Shown in pieces: positions 9,015 to 19,083 of a stretch of 64,000 nucleotides of DNA. The first letter of the stretch is position 1. Each line of letters starts with the position of its first letter. Both the position numbers and the translations under genes were made by a program. The notes below the pieces were generated by a model that was not told where the DNA came from, searched no databases, and worked only from the letters and a program-made list of their open reading frames with translations. The DNA lies in NCBI GenBank assembly GCA_963772225.1, contig CAVYWD010000001.1, positions 806,001-870,000 of the forward strand, in the 5' to 3' direction. The DNA comes from CAVYWD01 sp963772225. Lineage in GTDB: Bacteria; Myxococcota; Myxococcia; Myxococcales; UBA5297.

Positions 9015-9150
9015 GTCAGTTCTCGACGGCGGTCACGCTCGGGTCCAGCCGGCGGAGGTCCTCGGTGTCGCTGGCGACGATGACCCTTGATCCAGGCGGC
9101 GATGACCACCGACGCGCCGAACGAGGTCGCGCTCCGACCGCAGAGTTGGC
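9015..9150 (-). pseudogene. possible remnant of a PIN-domain toxin C-terminus
   Basis: The minus strand ends with VIVASDTEDLRRLDP, then a stop at about 9015. This resembles the last strand and helix of VapC-like PIN ribonucleases (VxTSDPDDLRxL). A preceding helix-like piece (GASVVIAAWIKG) reads in another frame. No start or antitoxin is seen, so this would be a relic; the match is short and uncertain. Confidence 0.25.
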
Positions 9151-9188
9151 CGGCGTCTGCCGCGCGACTGGGCGTCGGGTTCCAACGC

Positions 9189-12100
9189 TCAGAGTCGAGC
9201 TTTGCGTCGGCGCCTGAACACGAGCGCCGCGAGGCCGAAGGCCAGCTGGGCAGGGACGTCTCCAGTGGTGCCGCAGGCACAACCGACCGCTTGAGACGCC
9301 CGTGGGCTCTCGACCTTCACCGACGTCGCCGCGGTATTCCCGAGAGAGTCCACCACCTCGACGACATCGGTCGTTCCGCCTGTGGCTCCCGCCGTGTAGA
9401 AACCCGTCCCCGGATCGATGGAGCCGCCCGACGCGTTCGTCGCGAGCGACCAGTGGAAGTCCATCCCCGAGCCGCCCGAAGCGGTGAAGGAGACGCTGGC
9501 CCGGGGCGCGACGGATGCATCGGCCGGAGAAATGCTCAGGCCTGCGGTCACGGAGACCTCGATAGTGGCGGTGTTGCCCAGCGAGTCGCCGACCTGGACG
9601 ACATCGGTCGTTCCCCCTGCTGCTCCCGCCCTGTACGCGCCGGTCGCCGGATCGATGGAGCCGCCCGACGCGTTCGTGGCGAGCGACCACTGGTAGTCGA
9701 TCCCCGAGCCGCCCGAAGCGGTGAAGGAGACGCTCGCCCGGGGCGCGACGGATGCGTCGGCCGGAGAGATGCTCAGGCCTGCGGTCACGGTAATCTCAAT
9801 CGCGGCGGTGTTTCCCAGCGAATCGGCGACCTGCACGACGTCTTTCACTCCGCCCTTACCTCCAGCCGCGTAGAGACCCGTCTCCGAATCGATGGAACCG
9901 CCCGAAGCGTTCGTCGGAAGCGACCAGACAAGACCAGCACCGCTCCCTCCGGATGCACCAAGAGAGGTGCGGCTCCTCGGAGCGACGGTCATCGATTCTG
10001 GAGTAATTTGGATTCCGTCGGTGACAGCAATTCTTTGCGTCGCGATATTCCCCACTGAGTCGGTCAGCTGGACTAGGTCCGCGACTCCCCCCATCGCGCC
10101 CGCGGTATAGGCCCCGGTTGCCGCATCCACGGAGCCGCCCGACCTATTCTCCGCGAGCGACCACGTGTAGCCGACGCCACTGCCGCCGGAGGACTCCAGG
10201 CTGAGTCGGCCCTTCGGCGGCACGGAAGTCTCCGCTGGGTGGATGACGACGCCTTCCGTGACAGCGACGCTCCGGAGGGCAACATTGCCCAGAGCGTCCA
10301 TCACCTGGACGACGTCGATGACGCCCCCAATGGCCCCGGCGATGTAGGCGCCCGAGGAAGCCTCGATGCCGCCGCCGGATGGCGCGCTGGCGAGCGACCA
10401 GGCGTAGCCGCTGCCGCTGCCTCCCGCGGCTTGGAATGTGAGCCGGCCCCCCCGCACCACGACGGCCGCAGAGGGAGCAATGCTGACGCCGGCGGTAATG
10501 GTGACGCTCCGCTGGGCGATGTTGCCCAGAGAATCCGCAACTTGGATGACGTCGGTGACGCCTCCCGTCGGCCCCGCGGTGTAGGCGCCCGTCGCGGCGT
10601 CGATGACGCCGCCGGACGCATGGGCCGACAGCGACCAGCTGTAGCCCGTGCCGGCCCCGCCCAAGGCCGAAAACACGACGCTTGCGCGCGGCGGGAGAGA
10701 TGCCGTCGCCGGCATGATGCTGATTCCCGCGGTGACGCTGACGCTTCGGGTCGCGACGTTGCCCAGCGAGTCCTTTACCTGAACGACGTCGGTGACGCCG
10801 CCGGTCGGCCCAGCGGCATAGGCGCCTGTCGCCGCGTCGACGACGCCGCCGGACGCATTGGCCGACAGCGACCAGCTGTAGCCGACGCCGCTGCCGCCTG
10901 TGGCCGTGAATGAAGCGCTGGCGCGGGGCGGCAACGATGCGCTCTTCGGAGAAATGCCGATTCCCGCGCCGACAGTGACCTTCGCGGTCGCGAGGTTGCC
11001 GAGCGAGTCGACTACCTGGATGACATCCGTGACGTCGCCCGCGGGCCCTGCCCTGTAGGCGCCCGTGGAGGCCCCGATGCTGCCGCCCGACGCGTTGCTC
11101 GAGAATGACCACGAATAGCCGATGCCGCTCCCGCCCGAGGCGACAAACGAGGCCGGGCCCATCGGCGGCGCGCTTACAGAATCGGGAGCAATACGCACCC
11201 CGACGGTGACCGTGACGCTCCGAATGGCAGTGTTGCCCAAGGAATCAGCAACCTGAATGACATCGGTTACACCGCCGGTTGCTCCGGCCATATAGGCCCC
11301 GGTCGCCCGATCGATCGAGCCGCCCGAGCCATTCGCCGCAAAAGTCCATGCATACCCGGTCCCGCTGCCGCCTGCAGCGGCAAAGGTGTGGCTGCCTCTC
11401 GGAGGAAGCGACAGCGCGGCCGGCGCGATGGATACTCCTGCCGTGACGGAGATCTCCCGCGCGGCGGTATTGCCCAGCGAATCGGTCACCTGAACCACGT
11501 CGGTGACCCCACCGGTGGACCCCGCGGTATAGGCGCCGGTCGAGCCGTTGATGGCGCCGCCCGACGCATGGGTCGAGAGCGACCAACTGTAGCCGGCGCC
11601 GCTGCCGCCCGACGCCGCGAACGCGAGGCTCGCCCGCGGCGCCAGCGTCGCGGTGGCCGGAGAGATGCCGACCCCCGCCGTGACCGCGATGCTCCTCGTG
11701 GCGATGTTGCCCAGAGAATCTGCGACCTGGACGACGTCGGTCACGCCGCCCGTAGCCCCTGCCGTGTAGGCGCCGGTTGAGGGATCGAGAATCGCGCCGG
11801 AGGCGTTGGTCGGGAGCGACCAGGTGTAGCCCGCGCCAGCCCCGCCCGAGGCCGAAAACGCGACGCTCGCCCGCGGCGGGAGGGATGCCGTCGCCGGAGC
11901 AATGCTGATTCCCGCGGTGATGCTGACGCTCCGGGTCGCCACGTTGCCCAGCGAGTCGCTCACCTGGACGACGTCGGTGACGCCGCCGGTCGGCCCAGCG
12001 GTATAGGCGCCCGTCGCCGCGTCGATGACGCCACCGGACGCATGGGCCGACAGAGACCAGGTGTAGCCGCCGCCGCTGCCGCCCGTGGCCGTGAAGGAAA

Positions 12101-14269
12101 CGCTGGCGCGGGGCGGGAGGGACGTCGTCGCCGGTGAGATGCTGACCGCAGAGGTAACGGCGACATTGCTCGTGGCGACGTTCCCCAGCGAGTCCACGAC
12201 TTGGATGGCGTCGCCGACATCGCCCGCGGCCCCCGCTTTATAGGCGCCCGTATTGCGATCGATGGAGCCTCCGGAGGCATTGGTGGAGAGCGACCAGAGG
12301 TATCCAAGCCCGCTGCCTCCAGTGGCGCTGAAGGACAGCGACCCCTTCGGAGCGACCGTGGTCACCGCAGGGGAGATCGAAACGCCCGCCGTCACTGCGA
12401 CCGCGCTCGTGGCGACGCTTCCGATGGAATCGGTTACCTGAACGACATCGGTGACGCCACCGGTTGGCCCCGCGGAGTAGGCGCCGCTCGTCGGATGAAT
12501 GGACCCTTTGGAGGCATTCGTGGCGAGCGTCCAAGTCCGGCCGGTTCCGCTGCCGCCCGATGCCGTGAATTGGAGGCTTCCCTTCGGCGGCGAGGAAGCG
12601 GAAGCAGGAGCGACGGTGAGCGGGAGAGTGATGAATAGGGACCGCGCGACGCTGGGGACGCCATTGACGATCACCCGCAGCCAGTGCCAGCCGGGCTGGA
12701 GCGAGGGCGGGATCTCGACGTTTGCCGAGGTGGAGCTGAAGTCGGTGACCCGCGCGAAGACGCTCCATTCGTTGTCCTGCCGCTCGATTTGGACCAGGGG
12801 ATAGTTCGCCGGCGAGGATTGGGACCCTCCACCCGAGCCCTCGGAGACTCCGGTGAGGAGCGTTCCCTGGAGCGTAAGGGAGCCGCCTGGCGCCGCGATG
12901 AGCGCCGGAGCCTCGGATACTGCGGGGGAGTTCGAGACTGGGGCTCCTCGGGCTTCGTCATAGAGCTCGCTGTCAAAATACGACGCAAGATCGTCGTGTT
13001 TGACGCCTCCAACCACGAGAACTTTGCCGGAGGCCAGCAATGTAGCGGATGCCCCATAATTGCGTTCGGTCGAGAGCGCCGCCGAAGGAATCCACGCCCC
13101 CAACTCCGGGGCATACACCTCTGCGCTGTGGTCGAGCTTCCACCCAGACCCTTCGCCTGCGGCGACGAGCACCCTTCCTGACGGGAGGAGCGCCGCCATG
13201 TGGCCCGTGCGCGCGGTCATCAACGAGGCGGCGGTGCTCCAGGTCCCGGTCGCCGGATCGTACATTTCTGCGCTGGCGAGATAGCTGCTTCCATAGCCAC
13301 CCACAATAAGAACTTTCCCCGACGGCAGAAGCGTCGCCGTGTGGCCGGACCGCCCGATCTGGAGCGAGCCTGTGAGACTCCACGTCCCCGTCTCCGGGTC
13401 GAACACCTCCGCTGACGCTCCACCGCCGACGACGAGCACCTTCCCGGAAGGCAACAGCGTCGCGGTATGTCCGCCGCGTGCCGCGGCGAGCGAGCCAGTC
13501 GCGCTCCATGCCCCGGTGACCGGGTCGTAGATTTCGCTTGATTGAGCGGCACCCTCACCCGCGCCTCCGGCGACGAGTACTTTGCCGGACGGGAGGAACG
13601 TCGCTGTGTGGCCAGCGCGCGCCGTCGCCATGGCGCCCGTCGTACTCCAGATTCCGGTAGCGGCGTCGAATACCTCCGCGCTTGCGAGCTCGTTCTGCGA
13701 TGTGGAGCCCCCAACGACGAGGACCTTTCCCGAACCTAGGAGCGTCGCAGTATGGGAGTGGCGAGCTGAGGCGAGGGCGCCCGCAGTGCTTTGCCCGAGG
13801 GGAGGAGGGTCGCCTTGTGGCCGGAGTAGGGTTGCGTGAGCGAACCCGTGGCGGTCCAATTGCCCGTCGCCGGGTCGTACACTTCCGCGCTGGCCACCGA
13901 CATGGTGGTATTGCCGGCGGGGGTCCAGCCCCCTGCGACCAGCACCTTGCCCGAGGGAAGGAGCGTCGCCGTGTGATCCGCGCGGGGCGTCGTGAGGAAA
14001 CCCGTCCTGCTCCAGGTGCCCGTTGCGGGATCGAAGAGCTCCGCGACCGCGAGTGCCCCTAGGTTTCCGTACGCGCCCCCGACGACGAGCACCTTGCCCG
14101 AGGGCAGGCGCGTCGCGGTGTGCGACCAGCGAGCCACGGTCATCGAACCGACGGTCTCGGTCAGCGAATCGCGGCGTGCAGCGATGAGCGCTGGGTCGTC
14201 CCCGGAGCAACCGGAGAATAGAATCAATATGCCAATGGCCGCAGCATTGGAGCGAAGCGAAGGCATCAT
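9189..14269 (-). pseudogene. giant secreted kelch / Ig-like repeat lipoprotein with MYXO-CTERM-type end, frame-disrupted
   Basis: The N-terminus (ATG 14269) has a lipoprotein-type signal ending in LILFSGCSGDD. Kelch-type repeats of about 50 aa follow, each with a GHTATLLPSGKVLVVGG core and an AEVYDPATGTW-like strand: two and a part before the break and six after it. Next come 14 Ig-like units of 79 aa and a C-terminus with CACGTTG, a hydrophobic stretch and RRRRKARL, fitting a MYXO-CTERM sorting tail. The N-terminal frame runs out near 13,790; the other frame resumes within a repeat (STAGALASARHSHT). The junction is missing about 30 residues of one kelch unit, so a deletion of roughly 90-100 bp between repeats, out of frame, is the likely cause. 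It could be real or a repeat-collapse assembly error. A surface adhesin or carbohydrate-binding role is inferred. Confidence 0.8.
9312..12630 (-). repeat. 14 tandem 237-bp units encoding Ig-like domains
   Basis: Fourteen units of 79 codons lie head to tail, each opening with a (V/I)SI(S/A)PA-like strand and carrying GGSGxGYxWSL, SGG-ID-xxTGAY-xAG, GGVTDVVQV and DSLGN(V/T)A. The two copies nearest the 3' end of the gene are almost identical at DNA level over more than 100 bp; others are more diverged. This suggests recent duplication or gene conversion at that end of the array. Confidence 0.9.
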
Positions 14270-14751
14270 TCACCAAAAGGCCGCGCGAGAGCGAGCGCTG
14301 GCACCTTGTTTCGAGAGCACGCGAGCCATGGCACGGCCCCCTATGACCGGCGGACTGCGGGCGGCGCATCGTGACGCGAGTTGGAATCGGCGCCAAGTAA
14401 AATTATGAACATCGTCTTCTTGCGCACATTCGACGCGCACCGGCCCCGGTGTCGGAGGTGCGAAGGCGCTCGGAGTCACCTGCCAGGTCGAGCGCCCTCG
14501 GCGTGGACCTGCCCCGCTCCGGTCTCCGGCCAGGAGTTTGAAGCTCCAGCATCAGGACGGTGCGCTGGCGAGCGGCGACCAGGTCCTTCAGCCGCAGGTC
14601 GGCGGCGGAGGACCATCCAGATGCGTCTCAAGGATCACCAGCTCGCCTGGCAGACTGAAGGCATCGAACCCAAAGCGCTTCGGGCGCGACCCGCGCCCGG
14701 CCGACGCGCCCGCGCCCAAGGCGTTGCTCCTCGAGCGGCGCGCCGGCCGCT
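14270..14751. other. 482-bp spacer upstream of the repeat-protein gene
   Basis: No gene is supported on either strand. On the minus strand a short stretch (GFDAFSLPGELVILETHLD) could be the end of a lost gene, but it has no start and no recognised family. The part next to 14270 is comparatively AT-rich (around 14,390-14,430) and probably holds the promoter of the repeat-protein gene. Confidence 0.4.
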
Positions 14752-15522
14752 TCAGTCTCCCTGCAAGCTCGCGCGCAGCCGCACGTACGGGTCCATGGTC
14801 GCCTGGATCCAGCCGCGCCGAGGGCGATCCAGGTCGAGCAGGACCACCAGCACGCCGCCGAGGACGACCGCGAATGCGCACCAGAGCAGCCAGTTGCGCC
14901 TTTCGCGGCGGGACGCGTATCCAACCGCGAAGCCGCCGAGGACGATGAGGGCGAACAGAAAGACGAGCATCGCCTCCGGCAGCCGGTTCTCTTCTGCAGC
15001 GAGGGCGCCCGCGGCGTCGTCGATCATGGCATTCAGGGCTGGCACCGTGAGCAGGAGCGACCGCTCGTCCGGCGAGCGGTGAGCCTCGGCCATCAGGAGC
15101 GCCCAGAGCTCTTGCTGCAGGCGCGTCGCTTCGGCCTCCAGGGCCGCCACCTGCGCCTGGCCGTTGCGCGCCGCGCGGTGCTCGAAGTGCAAGTCCACGT
15201 AGCGGCGAAGACGCGTGCGCATCTGGGCGCTGAGCGACGCCGGGAGCAGCTCGGTCCTCATCCAGAACGTCCCGATGGAGTTGGCCTCCCGGACGGTGGC
15301 CTCCCACCGGAGCGCCACGCGACCCTCGGCCAGTGAAAAGGAGAACGCGAGCAGGAGGCCGATGAGAGCCAGGACGGTGGACGAGATCGTGGTGACCTGC
15401 TTCTCGCACGTCGGCGCGAGGCGGCCGAGCCGGTGCCCCAATTCGAGGGAGCCCAGCACCGCGAGCATGACAACCCCGGCCACGGCGAGAATCGGGGCCG
15501 CGTAGAGTGCGCTCACCTTCAT
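14752..15522 (-). CDS. DUF4239-like membrane protein (bestrophin-like domain)
   Basis: 256 aa from ATG 15522 (MKVSALYAAPIL). Four membrane segments are visible: residues about 5-25 (YAAPILAVAGVVMLAVLG), 42-65 (TISSTVLALIGLLLAFSFSLA), 190-210 (AMLVFLFALIVLGGFAVGY) and 216-236 (WLLWCAFAVVLGGVLVVLL). Between the second and third lies a long helical region with REANSIGTFWMR and LRRYVDLH, as in DUF4239 (bestrophin-like) proteins; the conserved EAN motif is present. The C-terminal DLDRPRRGWIQ is also typical. Function is unknown; related proteins are assumed to be channel-like. It is monocistronic, and its ribosome binding site is weak. Confidence 0.75.
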   Translation of the reverse strand: MKVSALYAAPILAVAGVVMLAVLGSLELGHRLGRLAPTCEKQVTTISSTVLALIGLLLAFSFSLAEGRVALRWEATVREANSIGTFWMRTELLPASLSAQMRTRLRRYVDLHFEHRAARNGQAQVAALEAEATRLQQELWALLMAEAHRSPDERSLLLTVPALNAMIDDAAGALAAEENRLPEAMLVFLFALIVLGGFAVGYASRRERRNWLLWCAFAVVLGGVLVVLLDLDRPRRGWIQATMDPYVRLRASLQGD

Positions 15523-15684
15523 CGCGCTCTGTAGGTGGAGCGCCGGCAGCGGCGCGGCAACCGCAGGGCCGACGCCGCGTCGGGCAGGCCCAATCCAAAG
15601 GGAGCGGATGGCAGCGGCCCCTCCGGCAGTGGAGCAGCTCCCAGCGACCATGGGACCTGTAGGAGGGGCGCTGAAGCACCTCAT

Positions 15685-15722
15685 CCCCCGGCCTCTTCCC
15701 CGCGAGCCGGGAAGGGGTGGCT
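15685..15722. repeat. REP-like GC-rich inverted repeat
   Basis: CCTCTTCCCC and CGGGAAGGGG flank a short GCGAGC loop in the spacer upstream of eutB. It looks like the small intergenic palindromes scattered through many high-GC genomes. It has no U-tract, so it is probably not a terminator. Confidence 0.45.
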
Positions 15723-15933
15723 CGGCGCATCCTGTCGCGCGAGAGTTTCCGAGTCTTCGTTCGGCTCGGCGGCCAGGCCCCTTGAGCGGGCGCGGCGGGA
15801 TGAGCCCGCCCGAGCGGCCCGAATGGCATGAGGCCGGGACGCAAGCTCGCCCCCGGCGAACTTCTCCTCGGCCCTCGGATGGAGGAGAATCCCCCGGCCG
15901 TAAACCCGCGGCTCACCCGCCCAACGGATCGCC

Positions 15934-17298
15934 ATGGCCCTGACGGCGCGCCTCTTCGGCAAGAGCTACACCTTCGCCTCCCTCAAGGAGGTGCTGGCCA
16001 AGGCGAACGAGCCTCGGTCGGGCGACGTGCAGGCCGGCCTCGCCGCCGCCGACGCGCGCGAGCGATGCGCCGCCAAGTCCGTCCTCGCCGACGTGCCGCT
16101 CTCAGCGCTGCGGCAGGCGCCGTCGGTCCCCTTCGAGCAGGACGAGCTCAGCCGCCTCTTCGAGGAGTCGCTGGACGAGCCGGCGTACCGCAAGGTCGCC
16201 TCGCTCACCGTCGGCGCCTTCCGCGAATGGCTGCTCGACGAGCGCACGACCGGCGAGGAAGTGCTCTCCGTCTCCCCGGGCCTGACGCCGGAGATGGTCG
16301 CGGCGGTCGCCAAGCTGATGTCGAACCTCGACCTCGTGGTGGCGGCCAAGAAGATTCGCGTGGTGGTCCGCTGCAACGCGACCCTCGGGCTCCCCGGCCG
16401 CATTTCCAGCCGGCTGCAGCCCAACCACCCACGCGACGAGGTCCCCGGCGTGCTCGCCGCCGTCCGCGAGGGGCTCTCCTACGGCAACGGGGACGCAGTC
16501 ATCGGCGTCAACCCGTCGACCGAGTCGCTGGAGAACGTCGTCGCGATTCTCAAGGGCGTGAAGGACCTGATGCGCCGCTACCGCGTCCCCACGCAGAACT
16601 GCGTGCTCGCGCACATCACGCTGCAGATGAAGGCGCTGCAGCAACACGCCCCCATCGACCTCCTGTTCCAGAGCCTCGCCGGCTCGGAGAAGGCCAATCG
16701 GAACTTCGGCATCTCGGTGCACCTCATCGACGAGGCCTACGACATGGTGAAGCGCGAGGGCACTGCGCAGGGCCCCAACGTCATGTACTTCGAGACGGGC
16801 CAGGGCACCGCGCTTTCCGCCTTCGCCCACCACGACACCGACCAGGTCACCATGGAGGCGCGGGCCTACGGCTTCGCGCGCCGCTATCGGCCGTTCCTGG
16901 TCAACTCGGTCGTGGGCTTCATCGGGCCGGAGTACCTTTACGACGGCAAGCAGATCACCCGCGCGGGCCTCGAAGACCACTTCATGGGCAAGCTTTCGGG
17001 CATCTCCATGGGCTGCGACGCTTGCTATACCAACCACGCCGTCGCTGACCAGAACGACCAGGAGAACCTGGAAATCCTGCTCGCAACGGCCGGCGTGAAT
17101 TACCTCATGGGCATTCCCCTGGGCGACGACGTGATGCTCAATTACCAGACCACGAGCTTTCACAACAACGCGGCGCTCCGCTCGCTCCTGGGTCTCAAGC
17201 CGACGCCGGAGTTCGAGGCGTGGCTCGAGCGCATGGGCCTGTGGCGCAACGGCCGGCTCACCGACCGCGCCGGCGATCCATCCGTCTTCGACGCTTGA
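15934..17298 (+). CDS. eutB: ethanolamine ammonia-lyase, large subunit EutB
   Basis: 454 aa, the full family length. With EutC and adenosylcobalamin it converts ethanolamine to acetaldehyde and ammonia. The TIM-barrel sequence is conserved throughout: VVRCNATLGLPGRISSRLQPN, DAVIGVNPSTES, FETGQGTALSA (the active-site Glu and Gln region), SGISMGCDACYTNH, and the end of the barrel LMGIPLGDDVMLNYQTTSFH. The start ATG follows a pyrimidine-rich leader without a strong ribosome binding site. EutC follows after nine bases and eutL after that, so this is a eutBCL operon. No eut regulator, EutA reactivase, EutH or other shell genes are seen in the window, and no cobalamin riboswitch was recognised upstream. 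Confidence 0.97.
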   Translation: MALTARLFGKSYTFASLKEVLAKANEPRSGDVQAGLAAADARERCAAKSVLADVPLSALRQAPSVPFEQDELSRLFEESLDEPAYRKVASLTVGAFREWLLDERTTGEEVLSVSPGLTPEMVAAVAKLMSNLDLVVAAKKIRVVVRCNATLGLPGRISSRLQPNHPRDEVPGVLAAVREGLSYGNGDAVIGVNPSTESLENVVAILKGVKDLMRRYRVPTQNCVLAHITLQMKALQQHAPIDLLFQSLAGSEKANRNFGISVHLIDEAYDMVKREGTAQGPNVMYFETGQGTALSAFAHHDTDQVTMEARAYGFARRYRPFLVNSVVGFIGPEYLYDGKQITRAGLEDHFMGKLSGISMGCDACYTNHAVADQNDQENLEILLATAGVNYLMGIPLGDDVMLNYQTTSFHNNAALRSLLGLKPTPEFEAWLERMGLWRNGRLTDRAGDPSVFDA

Positions 17299-17307
17299 GG
17301 GGCTGCC

Positions 17308-18294
17308 ATGACATCCGAGGAGCTCGCGCGAATCGTCGACGAGGAGGTCCGCAAGGTCCTCGCGGCCCAGAGCGCGATCGACGCCGCCGCCCCTGCCGCC
17401 CCACCTGCCGAGAATCCCGCGCCGCCCACCCCCGCGCCCGTGCCCGTTCCACCTGCCGCCGCGCGCAGAGCCCAGCGCCAGATAGCCCGGTGGCTCGAGG
17501 ACTCCTCCTCCGGCGAAAGGCCGCCGAAAAGTAGTCGCCCCCCTGCGGCGCGGCCGCCGGTCGCTTCGGCGGCGCGTCAGACCCGTATCGAAAAACCCGC
17601 CGACCCGGAGCATCTGAGCGCGCTCATCGCCGCGACGCCGTCGCGCATTGGCGTCGGGCGGGCGGGCCTGCGCTACCGGACCGAGTCCTACTTGAAACTT
17701 CGCGCCGATCACGCGGTCGCCAAGGACGCGGTTTACAGCGAAGCCGAGGACGCGCTCATCGAGAAGCTCGGCTGCCTCCCGCTGCGCACGCGCTGCAAGG
17801 ACCGCGAGGACTTCCTGCTCTACCCCGCCCGCGGGCGGCGCCTTTCCGACGAGTCGCTCGTGCGGCTCAACGCCGAGGGGACGCGCGGCGCGCAGGTCCA
17901 GGTCATCCTCGCCGACGGTCTCTCCGCCTGGGCGGCGGCCCGGAACGGCCCCGAGCTCCTGCCGCTGCTCCAGTCTGAGCTCCAGGGCGCTGGCTTCACC
18001 GTGGGCCGGCCGCTCTTCGTCCGCTTCGCCCGCGTCGGCGTCCAGGACGAGATCGGCGTCGCCCTGGGGAGTCGCGCCACCGCCATCTGCCTGGGCGAGC
18101 GCCCCGGCCTGGGCACCGGCGACTCGCTGTCCATCTACCTCGCGTACGGGCCGGAGCAGGGCCAAGACAACGCGAAGAAGAACTGCATCTCCAACGTCCG
18201 CGCGCTGGGCATCCGACCGCCCGAGGCCGCGCGCGAAGCCGTCGAGATTCTCCGGCGCGCCTTTGCCGCCGGGAGAGGAGGCATCGCGCTGTGA
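17308..18294 (+). CDS. eutC: ethanolamine ammonia-lyase, small subunit EutC
   Basis: 328 aa, longer than the usual ~295 because of a Pro/Ala-rich linker (about residues 30-95) between the N-terminal helix (MTSEELARIVDEEVRKVLA) and the core. The core shows SRIGVGRAGLRYRTESYLKLRADHA-type sequence, VQVILADGLSA, VGRPLFVRFARVGVQDEIG, GERPGLGTGDSLSIYLAYGP and NCISNVR, all hallmarks of EutC, which forms the small subunit of the B12-dependent lyase. The Pro-rich N-terminus is in the place where EutC carries the segment that targets the enzyme to microcompartments. The stop overlaps the eutL GTG start by four bases. Confidence 0.96.
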   Translation: MTSEELARIVDEEVRKVLAAQSAIDAAAPAAPPAENPAPPTPAPVPVPPAAARRAQRQIARWLEDSSSGERPPKSSRPPAARPPVASAARQTRIEKPADPEHLSALIAATPSRIGVGRAGLRYRTESYLKLRADHAVAKDAVYSEAEDALIEKLGCLPLRTRCKDREDFLLYPARGRRLSDESLVRLNAEGTRGAQVQVILADGLSAWAAARNGPELLPLLQSELQGAGFTVGRPLFVRFARVGVQDEIGVALGSRATAICLGERPGLGTGDSLSIYLAYGPEQGQDNAKKNCISNVRALGIRPPEAAREAVEILRRAFAAGRGGIAL

Positions 18295-18975
18295 AGCTCG
18301 TCCCGCTGAGGCCCAAGCTGCTCTCCTGTCGGCTCATCCCGCGCGCCGACCCCGCGTTCGCCGCGGCGCTGGGCTGTGAGCCCGGCCAGGGCACGGCCCT
18401 GGGGCTCGTCACCTGCGATCAGGACGACTCGCTGTACGCGGCGCTCGACCACGCGACCAAGTTCGCGCCGGTCGACGTGGTCTACGCGAAGTCGTTCTAC
18501 GCCGGCGCCGCGCACGCCTCGGGGCCCAACTCCGGCGAAATCCTCGGGGTCCTCGCCGGGTCGGACCCGGACCACGTGGCTGAAGGCCTGTTTGCCCTCA
18601 GCCAAGCGCTCGCCGAGGAGATTCTGCTTCTACACGTTCGAGGGCGAGCGCGCGCCCGCCTTCTTCCCGCACGTCATCCCGAGCCTGGGCCGCTACCTCT
18701 CGGCGCAGGCGGACCTTCCGCCGGGCCAGCCCATGGCGTACCTCATCGCGCCGCCCGTGGAGGCAATGATCGCCGTGGACCAGGCGCTCAAGGCGGCCGA
18801 CGTCCGCCTGGTTCGCCTCTTCGGCCCGCCGACGGAGACGAACTTCGCCGGGGCCTACCTGACCGGCGAGCTGAACGCGGTGGAGGCCGCGGCGCGCGCC
18901 TTCGCCCAGGCAGTGGCTGACGTCGCCGAGCGCCCGCTCGAGGCGGCGGTGCGCCCGGCGCGGGCGCGGCACTAG
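18291..18975 (+). CDS. eutL: ethanolamine microcompartment shell protein EutL, frameshifted
   Basis: Two frames together give a full EutL of 227 aa (family about 219). The first half has LVTCDQDDSLYAALDHATK, VDVVYAKSFYAGAAHASGP and GEILGVLAG; after about 18,620 the family sequence continues in the next frame (CFYTFEGE, LGRYLSAQADLPPGQPMAYL, PPTETNFAGAYLTGE). EutL is the double BMC-domain trimeric shell protein with a gated pore. The break is at GAGGAGATTCTGC: dropping one T gives GAG GAG ATC TGC and restores the frame. As written, the first frame gives a truncated product with a wrong tail. The start is GTG, overlapping the eutC stop. See the GATC finding: this may be a read error rather than a real mutation. 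Confidence 0.88.
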
Positions 18976-18980
18976 TACCC

Positions 18981-19030
18981 GCCGGAGCTGAGCCGGCTTT
19001 GTAAGCATAACCGGGCCCTTCATGGCCCGG
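18981..19030. terminator. paired hairpins between eutL and the sigma-factor gene
   Basis: Two inverted repeats lie in the convergent spacer: GCCGG/CCGGC (18981-18985 with 18993-18997), followed by TTTG, and CCGGGCC/GGCCCGG (19011-19017 with 19024-19030) with a CTTCAT loop. They probably end transcription of the eut operon and of the opposing sigma-factor gene. There is no long T run, so strength is uncertain. Confidence 0.5.
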
Positions 19031-19083
19031 CGGGCGGGTGCGCCTTTCTGGCGAGCGCCGCAGAAAGCTCGGCGCCAGTCGCG

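Noticed and set aside
8945..9015. Sigma-54-type promoter near TTGGCACAGGATAGC
   Set aside because: The -24-like TGGCAC is present, but the -12 TTGC element is missing at the right distance.
15523..15933. Possible cobalamin riboswitch upstream of eutB
   Set aside because: No B12-box-like GCCACTG segment or the usual paired regions were seen; only a small palindrome is present.
16102..18165. A 2-kb open frame on the minus strand opposite eutB and eutC
   Set aside because: Antisense shadow of two unambiguous enzymes; low-complexity Arg/Gly/Val sequence without motifs.
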